Below are positions 6,728 to 15,082 of a stretch of DNA of 42,255 nt, piece after piece. Within the stretch, counting starts at the first letter, position 1; every line of letters starts with the position of its first letter. The translations under genes were made by a program, and so were the position numbers. Source of the DNA: Oscillospiraceae bacterium (GTDB lineage: Bacteria; Bacillota; Clostridia; Oscillospirales; Ruminococcaceae); NCBI GenBank assembly GCA_017847875.1, contig JAGASN010000007.1:1-42255 (forward strand). The letters run 5' to 3'. The notes under the pieces are model-generated. The model was given only the letters and a program-made list of their open reading frames with translations. It made no database searches and was not told the DNA's origin.

Positions 6728-8014
6728 TCAAAGCTGTTCAAGAATTTTGGGAAGATAATAGCTGATTTTGTCGTAAACTTTATTGATATCAATGGTTTTA
6801 TATTTTCCGTCGCGGTAAAGAACGTCGCCATCGACCATTGTAAGAACAACGTCGCTGGACTGGGCGGAAAATACGATATTGGTAAGAACGTCATAGCAGG
6901 GAACAAGATGCGGCTTGTTGAAATCAAGAACAACAAGGTCTGCCTTGTTGCCTTTTTTGATAACGCCGGTATCGAATCTTCCCTGGGATTTTGCGCCGTT
7001 CACCGTTGCCATTTTGAAAAGTTCCTTCGGGGAAACGTTGTCGGCGTCACCGGTGTTTCCGCGACAGATCATTGCCGCAAGATGCATTTCCTCAAAAATA
7101 TTGAGATTGTTGTTGCTGGAAGCGCCGTCGGTACCAAGGCAGACATTGATTCCCGCATCAAGCATTTTTCTGATGGGAGCAAAACCGGAACCGAGCTTCA
7201 TGTTGCTGGAAGGGCAGTGGGTTACGGAAACGTTGGGATATTTCGCAAGAGTTGCGATATCTTCGTCCTCGACCCAAACGCAGTGGGCAAGGTTTACGTT
7301 GTTTTCAAAAATTCCGCAGGATTCAAAATATTTTGCGGTGGTCATTCCGCGGTTCTTTTTGCAGTTTTCGTGCTCAAGTTTGGTTTCGTCCATATGGATA
7401 TGAAGACGAACACCGTTTTCCTTCGCATAAGCCGCAACCTCTTTTACAAGAGGCTCGGTGGAAGTATATTCCGCATGAAGACCGAATTCCTCAAGAAAAC
7501 GGCCTTTGCTGTGGCCGAATTTTTTTACCATTTCGTCAACCGGCGGGAAATATTTCTGTTTTTTGAGCGGAGTTCCGTCAAAGCAGATTGGCGGGTTATC
7601 AAAATTGCATTTGATTCCGGATTCGCGGACAACTTTTTCCGCAACCGCATCAAAGAAATACATATCGGAAAAAGAAGTGGTTCCGCAGGCGATCATTTCC
7701 GCCATTCCAAGAAGACCTGCCCAATAAATGCTGTTTTCGTCCCATTTGGATTCAAAGGGGAAGATTTTTTCATCAAGCCATCTCTGAAGCGGAAGACCTT
7801 CGCCGTAACCGCGCATAAGACCCATTGCGGCGTGGCAATGGTTGTTTACAAAACCGGGGATAAGAACTTTTCCCGCGCCGTCATAAACTTCGCCGTAACC
7901 CCAATCGGGTTTTTCGGTGGAAATATAATCAATAACACCGTTTTTTGTGCCGATATAAGCGTGCTCAACGGTATTAAAGTTCTCGTCAATATAGGTTATG
8001 TCTTTGAACAGCAT
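6728..8014 (-). CDS. mtaD: 5'-methylthioadenosine/S-adenosylhomocysteine deaminase
   Basis: A 428-residue amidohydrolase. Metal and catalytic motifs are in order: NHCHAAM (His59, His61), GLHAEYTS, LHIHMDET (His and catalytic Glu), LAHCVWV, and LGTDGASSNNNLN (metal Asp). These are hallmarks of the MtaD/ATZ-TRZ family, which deaminates S-adenosylhomocysteine, methylthioadenosine and often adenosine to inosine derivatives. It follows the purine nucleoside phosphorylase gene with one base between stop and ATG, and its GGAGGAGG site lies inside that gene, so translation is coupled. Together they suggest salvage of adenosine-type nucleosides to free bases. Substrate choice within the family is inferred. 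Confidence 0.88.
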   Translation of the reverse strand: MLFKDITYIDENFNTVEHAYIGTKNGVIDYISTEKPDWGYGEVYDGAGKVLIPGFVNNHCHAAMGLMRGYGEGLPLQRWLDEKIFPFESKWDENSIYWAGLLGMAEMIACGTTSFSDMYFFDAVAEKVVRESGIKCNFDNPPICFDGTPLKKQKYFPPVDEMVKKFGHSKGRFLEEFGLHAEYTSTEPLVKEVAAYAKENGVRLHIHMDETKLEHENCKKNRGMTTAKYFESCGIFENNVNLAHCVWVEDEDIATLAKYPNVSVTHCPSSNMKLGSGFAPIRKMLDAGINVCLGTDGASSNNNLNIFEEMHLAAMICRGNTGDADNVSPKELFKMATVNGAKSQGRFDTGVIKKGNKADLVVLDFNKPHLVPCYDVLTNIVFSAQSSDVVLTMVDGDVLYRDGKYKTIDINKVYDKISYYLPKILEQL

Positions 8015-8015
8015 T

Positions 8016-8849
8016 TTATTTTTCCTCCTCCAGAATTCTTACGGCAGTATGAAGAAGCGCCTTGAAATCTTCTTTTATGGAAGCACAGGTTTCGTTAACG
8101 TCCCCGCCGGAAAGTTTTTTGTTAAGAACGCCCGCCGCCATGTTGGAAACAACGGAAATTCCAAGAACTTTCATATTGCAGGCCGCCGCCATAATTGCTT
8201 CCGGAACGGTGCTCATTCCGACAACATCCGCGCCGAGAGTTCTGAGCATTCTGATTTCCGCCGGAGTTTCAAACTGTGGACCGGGCATATAGGCATAAAT
8301 GCCCTGCTGAAGTTTTTTTCCGCCTTCGGCTTCAAAAGCGCCGGCAACTCTGTTGCGGAGATATTCGGAATAAGTATCGCTCATATCAAAAAAGCGGTTT
8401 CCGCCGAGGATCGAAGCATCTTCGCCGGTAAGAGGGCCTTCGTTAAAGAACTTGATATGGTCGGTAAGAAGAACAAAATCGCCGTTTTTATAATCGGTGT
8501 TGATTCCGCCTGCGGCGTTTGTGATGATGATTTTTTCAATTCCCATGGCCTTGAAAACCGCAACGGGATATGCGCATTCCTTCATTGAATTTCCTTCGTA
8601 CTGATGAAGTCTTCCGTTCATCACCGCAACGGGAATTTTATCGAGAGTTCCGATTATAAGAACGCCTTCATGGTCGGGGTTTGTTGTGGCGTTCCAGCGC
8701 GGAATATTCTTATAGGGAATTCTTGCCGCATTTTCGATTTCGGAAGCAATTGGGTTAAGTCCGCTTCCGAGGATTACGGCGATTTTCGGGCGGATTCTTG
8801 TCTGGGCAAGAATATATTCCGCCGAACCTTTTATCTGGTTATACGTCAT
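8016..8849 (-). CDS. punA: Purine-nucleoside phosphorylase, trimeric type
   Basis: A 277-residue phosphorylase with family signatures: AVILGSGLN (phosphate loop near residue 25-32), NGRLHQYEGN, TNAAGGIN, DHIKFFNEGPL, YMPGPQFETPAEI and VVGMSTVPEAI, the NP-II consensus. It cleaves inosine and guanosine (or methylthioinosine-type nucleosides) with phosphate to base and ribose-1-phosphate. The GGAGG site is 10 bases before ATG. It is coupled to the downstream deaminase gene. Family members called MTA phosphorylase share much of this pattern, so the preferred substrate is not settled by sequence reading alone. Confidence 0.93.
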   Translation of the reverse strand: MTYNQIKGSAEYILAQTRIRPKIAVILGSGLNPIASEIENAARIPYKNIPRWNATTNPDHEGVLIIGTLDKIPVAVMNGRLHQYEGNSMKECAYPVAVFKAMGIEKIIITNAAGGINTDYKNGDFVLLTDHIKFFNEGPLTGEDASILGGNRFFDMSDTYSEYLRNRVAGAFEAEGGKKLQQGIYAYMPGPQFETPAEIRMLRTLGADVVGMSTVPEAIMAAACNMKVLGISVVSNMAAGVLNKKLSGGDVNETCASIKEDFKALLHTAVRILEEEK

Positions 8850-8876
8850 CTGTTTTCTGCCTCCGTTTTTCGGTAA

Positions 8877-9356
8877 TCAGTCGATGTTGATATCGAATTC
8901 CTGAACTTTCGCGGGTTCTTCTTCCGGAACTTTTTCTTCGGGAACAATTTCTTCTGCGGGTTCTTCAAAAGCTTTTGCTTCCTCGATAATTTCCTCTACG
9001 TTAACGTCATATTCTTCGGCATATTCCTCTTCCCAGTCCATTTCTTCTTCCTGAACAAAGGTGCCGTTTCTGATTGCGTTGATTTCCTCAAAAAGCTCTT
9101 CAACTCTTGCAAAAGCCTCGTCAAGCTGTGCGATAAGAGCGTCGGTTTCCTCGGAAACATCTTCGCCGTTTTTCATTCCGCCGTAAGTAAGTTCGCCAAG
9201 CTTCTGATAAAGGCTCTGGATATGACCTTTTATCTTCATTTTTTCTGCGCGGCGTTTGGAAATTTCAAAAGTTTCCTCCGCTTTTTTTCCAACCTGTTCG
9301 GCGGCATTTTTTATATCAGAGCCAATACCTCTGATGAAATCATCAAATTCAGACAT
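8877..9356 (-). CDS. Acidic coiled-coil protein of unknown function
   Basis: A 159-residue protein without a recognised catalytic domain. The first 110 residues are helical and coiled-coil-like (FDDFIRGIGSDIKNAAEQVGKKAEETFEISKRRAEKMKIKGHIQSLYQKLGELTY), resembling small clostridial proteins that elsewhere end in a zinc ribbon. Here the tail is instead strongly acidic (EEEMDWEEEYAEEYDVNVEE, then EEPAEEIVPEEK). I chose the ATG at 9356 because AAGGGG lies properly upstream; the in-frame ATG at 9380 would place that site inside the gene. It has its own promoter (9395-9423) and probably leads the transcript with punA and mtaD. Confidence 0.75.
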   Translation of the reverse strand: MSEFDDFIRGIGSDIKNAAEQVGKKAEETFEISKRRAEKMKIKGHIQSLYQKLGELTYGGMKNGEDVSEETDALIAQLDEAFARVEELFEEINAIRNGTFVQEEEMDWEEEYAEEYDVNVEEIIEEAKAFEEPAEEIVPEEKVPEEEPAKVQEFDINID

Positions 9357-9394
9357 TTCTATCTTTCCCCTTTTCTGCAAAATTTTCCTTTTTA

Positions 9395-9423
9395 ATTATA
9401 TACCTCTAATATGTAAAAATCAA
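9395..9423 (-). promoter_or_regulatory. Promoter before the acidic coiled-coil gene
   Basis: On the minus strand TTGATT (9418-9423), a 17-base spacer, then TATAAT (9395-9400). The -35 box overlaps the stop codon of the upstream kinase gene, so this is an internal promoter that would drive the coiled-coil, punA and mtaD genes. Confidence 0.75.
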
Positions 9424-10352
9424 CCGACAAACTCCCGAAGAAGCGAATCTTTCGGCAAAAAATCCGGACTTATTTTTTCAAAAGCCGAAAGTTTTTCCAA
9501 AAGAGCCTTTGCTTCGCCGAAAAACGGCGATTTTTCATCAATTTTATCAAGCATTCCCGAAAGGATATCCACAAAAACCGCCGGTTCAAAATCCATCGAG
9601 GAATCAACTTTTATCTCCGCGGAATTAATATACGGTTCGATATAAATTTTTTCTCCGGAAAGAACGCTTTTCCATTGGGCAAAAGTTTTTTCCGTTTCCC
9701 AACCGCGAAAAAGTTCGTCCCTTGTCATTCTTCTCATAAGGCGGATTTCTTCCGCAGAAAAAACCGTTTTTTCTCCTTTTTCATAGGATTTTTTCGGTTC
9801 AATGAACATTCGGAGAATCCCTTTTTCCGGAAGATTTTCCGTAAGAAGCGGATTAAGGGAATGTATTCCCTCTATCATAATTATCCCGTTTTCTCCAAGT
9901 TCAACCCGGTTCCATTTTTCTCCCCTGCGCTGCTTCGGAAAATCAAAGGTCGGAAAATCCGCCTTTCCTTCGGAAAGCAAAAGCCGGAAAGTTTTGTTGG
10001 CAAGAGCGGTATCAAGTCCCTCAATGCTTTCCATATCGAAAGTTCCGTCTTCGTTTATCGGCATATATCCGAAACCAAGGAGAAAATCATCAAGAGCAAT
10101 ATGCCTTGCTTCCCTTCCTTTTTCGGAAAGTTTTTTGCAGACTTTTTTTGTAAAAGTTGTTTTTCCGGAAGCGGAACGTCCGGAAACAAGAACAATTTTC
10201 AACTCTTCGCCCTGCTTTAAAATAAAATCCGCGGTCTCTTCAACTTTTCTTTCAATTTCCTCTTCCGCTTCGGAAATCATTTTTTCAAAACCGGAAGCGA
10301 TGCCTTCGTTTATTTTTTCAACGTCAAAAGCATCAGAGAGGATGGCGTTCAT
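9420..10352 (-). CDS. P-loop nucleoside (uridine-like) kinase
   Basis: A 310-residue protein with a Walker A motif GRSASGKTTF at about 58-67 preceded by beta-strand LKIVLVS, then ALDDFLLGFGYMP (a DDFY-like substrate site of the phosphoribulokinase/uridine kinase family), FDFPKQRR, and IIMIEGIHSLNP as the Walker B-like strand. These fit the uridine kinase/PRK family, but a long N-terminal helix and a C-terminal extension of about 60 residues are unusual, and the TGS-type N-terminus of larger clostridial nucleoside kinases is absent. The gene starts 20 bases inside the hemZ end, so they share a transcript. The nucleoside substrate is unknown. Confidence 0.8.
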   Translation of the reverse strand: MNAILSDAFDVEKINEGIASGFEKMISEAEEEIERKVEETADFILKQGEELKIVLVSGRSASGKTTFTKKVCKKLSEKGREARHIALDDFLLGFGYMPINEDGTFDMESIEGLDTALANKTFRLLLSEGKADFPTFDFPKQRRGEKWNRVELGENGIIMIEGIHSLNPLLTENLPEKGILRMFIEPKKSYEKGEKTVFSAEEIRLMRRMTRDELFRGWETEKTFAQWKSVLSGEKIYIEPYINSAEIKVDSSMDFEPAVFVDILSGMLDKIDEKSPFFGEAKALLEKLSAFEKISPDFLPKDSLLREFVG

Positions 10353-11769
10353 AAAAATCTTTCACCTGTTCTTTTCTTTCGTTCATAAGGTCAAATCTGT
10401 CAATATATTCATACGGGAACTTGAAGTTAAATATGCGTTCGATTTTCGGCCCGTGGGGGTCCTTTAGCTTTGTAACTCCGCCGGCTCCGGTTGCAAGAAT
10501 GGAATGGGTTTCGTCCATTATAAAAACGTTGTAGATGCCCTCTTTTCCAGGCTTACAAAAACCGGTGTTTTCAAGAGCCTCAACCGTTCCTTTTTGGCGG
10601 TAAAGATAGTAGGGATAATATCCCGCCTCATCAAAACAGCGGAACGCGTGCTCATTCATTTCATCAACGCTTCTGCTGAGCATTTTTTGAGCATCGCCCG
10701 CAAGATTTGCGCTGCGTTTCACTGTAAGGGTATGAAGAGTTATGTTTTCCGGTTCAAGTTCGAGCACGGAATCTATTGTTTTTCGGAATTTATCAAAATC
10801 ATCGCCCGGAAGTCCGGAAATCAGATCCATATTGATGTTATCAAAACCGAAGCTTCTTGCCATATAAAAAGCGTCAACAACGTCTTTGGCGGTGTGTTTT
10901 CTTCCGATAAGTTCCAGAACACCGTCGTCCATGGTCTGCGGGTTGATGCTGATTCTGTCAACGCCGTTTTTCTTCATAACTTCAAGCTTTCCCGGCGTAA
11001 TCGTGTCCGGTCTTCCGGCTTCAACGGTAAGTTCCCGCACTCCGCCGAAATCAAAAGAGCTTCTTGCCGTGCTCAAAACTCTGTCAAGCTGTTCCGGAGT
11101 GAGCACAGTCGGAGTTCCTCCGCCCATATAAACCGTTTCCAGGCGAAGCCCAAGCTCTTCCATGAGCACAGCGGTGTCCCGCAGTTCCTCACAAAGCAGA
11201 TCAACGTACTGCGGAATAAGCTTCGCGGCTTTTTCTATTGCGTGGGAAGTGAAAGAACAATATGAACATCTGCTCGGGCAGAACGGAATCGAAATATACA
11301 TGCTCACAGATTCCGGTTTTGAAAGAGCGCGTATTGCCTGTTCGTGCTCAGCGGTGCTCAAAAGGAGATCCAGCTTCTCGTCGGAAACCAATCTTTCCTC
11401 TTTGAATCTTCTCCGAACTTCGTCGGCGGAAATTCCTTTGTCCATCATCTGCAAAGCAAGTTTTACCGGGCGAATTCCGGTAAGGGTGCCCCATTTTGGT
11501 TTAAGTCCGGTGATTTCCGAAAGAATTTCATAAAGAAGATATTCCATCTTCGCGGCTTTTCCTTCTGAAGTTTCCGCCTTTGCGGAAAGGTCTTTTCCGT
11601 CCATTTTTATCCTTACGGAAATTTCGTCGCCGAAAACTCCGGTATAGATAAAATCCTCCGCCGGAATATCCGCTACTTCAAATATTTTAAGCTCCCTGCC
11701 GCGCAAAAACATGCGGCAGAGAGCTTCTGCTTCATAACGATAAGGGTGGGAATCGATTATAAGTACCAT
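10333..11769 (-). CDS. hemZ: Radical SAM coproporphyrinogen dehydrogenase HemZ
   Basis: A 478-residue radical SAM enzyme. The cluster motif CPSRCSYC (Cys164, Cys168, Cys171) follows MYISIPF, and VYMGGGTPTVL, RISINPQTM and FDNINMDLISGLPGD are typical of the HemN/HemW/HemZ group. The N-terminal part of about 150 residues (with TGIRPVKL) is the HemZ-specific region. HemZ is an oxygen-independent coproporphyrinogen III oxidase paralogue. No other haem gene is in the window, so in this anaerobe its real substrate is uncertain. It begins one base after the MBL gene stop, and the recJ-rel-dtd-MBL-hemZ order is common in Clostridia. Confidence 0.9.
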   Translation of the reverse strand: MVLIIDSHPYRYEAEALCRMFLRGRELKIFEVADIPAEDFIYTGVFGDEISVRIKMDGKDLSAKAETSEGKAAKMEYLLYEILSEITGLKPKWGTLTGIRPVKLALQMMDKGISADEVRRRFKEERLVSDEKLDLLLSTAEHEQAIRALSKPESVSMYISIPFCPSRCSYCSFTSHAIEKAAKLIPQYVDLLCEELRDTAVLMEELGLRLETVYMGGGTPTVLTPEQLDRVLSTARSSFDFGGVRELTVEAGRPDTITPGKLEVMKKNGVDRISINPQTMDDGVLELIGRKHTAKDVVDAFYMARSFGFDNINMDLISGLPGDDFDKFRKTIDSVLELEPENITLHTLTVKRSANLAGDAQKMLSRSVDEMNEHAFRCFDEAGYYPYYLYRQKGTVEALENTGFCKPGKEGIYNVFIMDETHSILATGAGGVTKLKDPHGPKIERIFNFKFPYEYIDRFDLMNERKEQVKDFYERHPL

Positions 11770-11770
11770 A

Positions 11771-12397
11771 TCAGATTCCGAGACCCAATGCTTTTCTTAA
11801 ATAGGGGTTTGCGTAACGTTCAAGGTCAAGGGTGGTTCCGCTTCCGTGGGCGGGATAAATTTCGTAATCTCCCTCAAGGGAACCGATTTTTTTGAGAGAA
11901 AGCTTCATATCGCGAAGGGAACCGCCATAAAGGTCGGTTCTTCCGTAACCGCGGGCAAAAAGAGTATCTCCGCTGAAAATGTTTCTTCCGCAGATTATGC
12001 AGGCGCAGCCTTTTGTGTGGCCGGGAGTTGCCATGAACTTGAAGTCAAGGTCATCAAGTTTTACAATGTCGCCGTCCGCAAAAAGCATATCCGGTTTTGT
12101 AACAACTCCGATTTCCTTGTTGATAAGGCTCGGATCGAGGCAGATATCCTCGTCCTCCGCAAGAATTACGGATTTCATCTCCGGAAAAGTCTTTTTAAGA
12201 GCGTTTACCGCGCCGATGTGGTCAAAATGTCCGTGGGTAAGAAGAATGAACTTCGGTTTTGCGCCGAGTTCGCGGATTTTCGCAATGATTTTTTCCGCAT
12301 CAAAACCCGGGTCGATAATTACCGCATGGTTCATATCGGAAGTTACGATATAGCAATTTGTTTTAAGGGGTCCTACTACAAGTTCATGAATTTCCAT
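11771..12397 (-). CDS. MBL-fold hydrolase, glyoxalase II-like
   Basis: A 208-residue metallo-beta-lactamase-fold protein. THGHFDHIGAV holds the HxHxDH metal site, PGHTKGCACII the next His, FSGDTLFARGYGRTDLYGG the bridging Asp, and YPAHGSGTTL the last His. The GRTD element is typical of hydroxyacylglutathione hydrolase-like (YcbL/GloB-II) proteins. The ATG at 12397 is chosen because GGGAGG lies just before it; the longer frame from a TTG would start within that site. It is found between dtd and hemZ as in many Clostridia. The natural thioester substrate is unknown. Confidence 0.88.
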   Translation of the reverse strand: MEIHELVVGPLKTNCYIVTSDMNHAVIIDPGFDAEKIIAKIRELGAKPKFILLTHGHFDHIGAVNALKKTFPEMKSVILAEDEDICLDPSLINKEIGVVTKPDMLFADGDIVKLDDLDFKFMATPGHTKGCACIICGRNIFSGDTLFARGYGRTDLYGGSLRDMKLSLKKIGSLEGDYEIYPAHGSGTTLDLERYANPYLRKALGLGI

Positions 12398-12418
12398 TGT
12401 GTTTCCTCCCAAAAAAAT

Positions 12419-12871
12419 TTATTTCCAATCATCGGTATCCAGAATAAGCGTAACCGGTCCGTCGTTCTGGATATGCACCTGCATATCCCCGCCGAAAACA
12501 CCTGTTCCGACTTCCGGAACACCGTAAAATTTAAGCTTTTTTATAAAATATTCATAAAGTTCATTTGCCTGGACCGGTCTTTGAGCATTGATGAAGGAAG
12601 GTCTTTTTCCGTGTTTGCAATCGGCGCAAAGGGTAAAGTTGGACACAACAATAATTTTTCCGCCGACTTCATCAAGAGAAAGATTCATCTTTCCGTTTTC
12701 ATCTTCAAAAATCCGAAGTCCCGCAATTTTTGAAGCAAGAATATCCGCTTCCGCCTGAGTATCGGTTTTTGTAACGCCGAGAAGAACCATAAAACCTTTC
12801 CCGATTTCGGAAACGGTTTTTCCTTCACATTCAACCGAAGCGGAAAGAACTCTTTGCAAAACAGCTTTCAT
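12419..12871 (-). CDS. dtd: D-aminoacyl-tRNA deacylase
   Basis: A 150-residue protein with the DTD signatures: MKAVLQRVLSASV at the N-terminus, VSNFTLCAD (the SQFTL-like catalytic element, with Asn instead of Gln) and the C-terminal NDGPVTLILDT (GPVT cross-subunit motif). It removes D-amino acids mischarged on tRNA and so protects translation. The ATG at 12871 is chosen with AAAGGA upstream; the longer reading from 12895 would overlap the end of rel. It lies 20 bases after rel, as in Bacillus. Length matches the family. Confidence 0.95.
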   Translation of the reverse strand: MKAVLQRVLSASVECEGKTVSEIGKGFMVLLGVTKTDTQAEADILASKIAGLRIFEDENGKMNLSLDEVGGKIIVVSNFTLCADCKHGKRPSFINAQRPVQANELYEYFIKKLKFYGVPEVGTGVFGGDMQVHIQNDGPVTLILDTDDWK

Positions 12872-12891
12872 AAAATTTATTTTTCCTTTCC

Positions 12892-15054
12892 TCACATACG
12901 AACAACGCTGTCAACACCGCGGATCCTCTTGAGCGCTTCAATTGTTCCGCGAAGCTGTTCAACGCCCTGGGTTTCAATAGTAAGCTTAACTTCCGCCTGG
13001 TGGTCCGGAAGTTCACGCGCAAGGAAGGTATGCATCGGAACATGAAGGTTCGCAACGGTGATACTTACGTCCGCAACAAAACCGCTTCTGTCCATTCCGT
13101 GAACAAGAATGTTGGTTTTATAGGTATCCTTGATGTTGTCGCTCCAGCTTGCGGTGACCCATCTTCCCTCCTGCTCTTTATCAACAAGACCGTTTACCAC
13201 GGTTTTGCAGTTGCAGGTGTGAATGGTAACGCCGCTTCCTCTTGTAATATATCCGATGATATCGTCGCCTGGAAGCGGGTTGCAGCAATGTCCGAATTTT
13301 ACAAGGCAGCCTTCAAGCCCTTCAACAATAACGCCGCTGCTTGCCTTGGGTTTGCGTTTCGGTTTTACAATTTCCGGAACAATTTCTTCCTGGGGCTTAT
13401 ATTTTTTGGTATATTCCTCTTTTACCCAGGGAAGGATTTTCGACATGCTTATGCCGCCGTAACCGATTGCGGCATAGAGGTCATCAATGCTGTTGCAATG
13501 CTGGCGCCTTGCAATTTCGCCGAGGAATTCGGTGTGGTCGTGCTCATTAAGAATAATTCCGTTCTTGCGGAAATCCTTTTCAAGGGCAATTCTTCCCTCG
13601 GCAATGTTTTCATCACGGCGTTCTTTTTTGAACCAGCTTCTGATCTTCGCTCTTGCGCCGCTGGTTTTTGCCATGTTTACCCAATCTCGGCTCGGTCCGT
13701 GACCGGCGGCATTGGTCGTGATTATCTCAACGATCATGCCGGTTTTAACTTCCGTTTCAAGAGGAACTATTCTTCCGTTTATCTTTGCGCCGGTCATTCT
13801 GTTGCCGACCGCGGTATGAATTGCGTAAGCAAAGTCAATAATTGTGGAGCCTACCGGAAGATTTATAACGTCGCCTCGGGGAGTAAAAACAAAGACTTCG
13901 TCAATGGCAATATCGGTTTTGATGGAACTTACGATATCCTCAACGTCATCCAGTTCCTGCTGCTGTTCAAGAAGCTGGCGGACCCAGGCAAGACGTTCCT
14001 CAAGTTTATATTTTCCCTGAATTCCTGCTTTATATTTCCAATGGGCGGCAATACCGTATTCAGCGGTGTGGTGCATATCCCAGGTTCTTATCTGAATTTC
14101 AAAAGGAATACCTTTTTCGTCGATACAGGTCGTATGAAGGGACTGATACATATTCTGCTTCGGGGTGGAAATATAGTCCTTGAAGCGGTCCGGAATCGGC
14201 TTGAAAAGGTCATGCATAAGACCGAGAACGTAATAACAGCCGAAAACGTCGTTACAGATTATGCGCACCGCATAAACATCATAAATTTCCTCAAAGGATT
14301 TTCCGAGGGTATAGATTTTGCGGTAAATTCCGTAAACACTTTTAATTCTTCCCGTAAGGGTAGCCTTGAAGTTTTCTTCATCAAGGCGCTCGCGGATCTT
14401 TGTCTGAAGATGCTCAAGGAATTCCTGCTGCTCGTTTTTGGCAAGCTCCATTCTTTCCTCAATATCCTTATAGCCAACCGGGTCGAGGATTCGGATACAT
14501 CTGTCCTCAAGTTCTTCCATGATAGGACGGATGCCGAGTCTGTGCGCAAGAGGAGCATAGATCTCCATTGTTTCGTGGGCGGTTCTGCGCTGTTTTTCCA
14601 AAGGCTTTGCGTCAATGGTGCGCATATTATGGAGTCGGTCCGCAAGTTTTACGATAATTACGCGAACGTCCTTCGCCATAGCTATCATCATTTTGCGGAC
14701 GTTTTCCGCCTGGGCTTCCTCTTTTGAAACAAATTTGATTTTGCTGAGCTTTGTAACGCCGTCAACCATTGTTGCAACGTCTTCGCCGAATTCTTTTCTG
14801 ACTTCATCAAGGGTTACGGAAGTATCTTCAACAACGTCATGAAGAAGCGCCGCGCAAACCGTATCCGTATCCATTCCGAGCTGGACAACAGTAAGCGCCG
14901 CCGCAACCGGGTGAATAATATAAGGTTCACCCGTTGCGCGCTTTTGTTCCGCATGCGCGCTTCTTGCAAGTGCGTATGCCCGCTCTATTTTTTCAACGTC
15001 ATAACCTTTGTTGACGTCAATAGCTTCTTTTAATTCCTTAAAAAATTCGGGCAT
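12892..15054 (-). CDS. relA: Bifunctional (p)ppGpp synthetase/hydrolase Rel
   Basis: A 720-residue RelA/SpoT homologue with all domains: the HD hydrolase (YIIHPVAAAL, LLHDVVEDT with His72-Asp73, and DRLHNMRT), the synthetase (YGIYRKIY, YQSLHTTCI, EIQIRTWDMH), TGS (VFVFTPRGDVINLPVGSTIIDFAY), the helical and conserved-Cys zinc region (VKFGHCCNPLPGDDIIGYI, HTCNCKT) and a C-terminal ACT domain. Hydrolase residues are intact, so it is probably the long bifunctional Rel that makes and degrades the stringent-response alarmone on starved ribosomes. It follows recJ by 28 bases with no room for apt, which normally sits here in Bacillus and many Clostridia. Confidence 0.96.
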   Translation of the reverse strand: MPEFFKELKEAIDVNKGYDVEKIERAYALARSAHAEQKRATGEPYIIHPVAAALTVVQLGMDTDTVCAALLHDVVEDTSVTLDEVRKEFGEDVATMVDGVTKLSKIKFVSKEEAQAENVRKMMIAMAKDVRVIIVKLADRLHNMRTIDAKPLEKQRRTAHETMEIYAPLAHRLGIRPIMEELEDRCIRILDPVGYKDIEERMELAKNEQQEFLEHLQTKIRERLDEENFKATLTGRIKSVYGIYRKIYTLGKSFEEIYDVYAVRIICNDVFGCYYVLGLMHDLFKPIPDRFKDYISTPKQNMYQSLHTTCIDEKGIPFEIQIRTWDMHHTAEYGIAAHWKYKAGIQGKYKLEERLAWVRQLLEQQQELDDVEDIVSSIKTDIAIDEVFVFTPRGDVINLPVGSTIIDFAYAIHTAVGNRMTGAKINGRIVPLETEVKTGMIVEIITTNAAGHGPSRDWVNMAKTSGARAKIRSWFKKERRDENIAEGRIALEKDFRKNGIILNEHDHTEFLGEIARRQHCNSIDDLYAAIGYGGISMSKILPWVKEEYTKKYKPQEEIVPEIVKPKRKPKASSGVIVEGLEGCLVKFGHCCNPLPGDDIIGYITRGSGVTIHTCNCKTVVNGLVDKEQEGRWVTASWSDNIKDTYKTNILVHGMDRSGFVADVSITVANLHVPMHTFLARELPDHQAEVKLTIETQGVEQLRGTIEALKRIRGVDSVVRM

Positions 15055-15082
15055 TTTCTCACCGCCTCTTCCCTTACTGCAA

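Noticed and set aside
6671..8065. Plus-strand open frame of 464 codons
   Set aside because: Antisense to mtaD, whose motifs are clear. The composition (Lys/Phe-rich) is typical of a reverse-strand shadow.
8877..9356. Zinc-ribbon protein
   Set aside because: The N-terminal helices resemble such proteins but there are no Cys pairs, so the ribbon is absent.
13000..14727. Plus-strand open frame of 575 codons
   Set aside because: Complement of rel. No motif and no start signal; long antisense frames arise from the codon bias of this genome.
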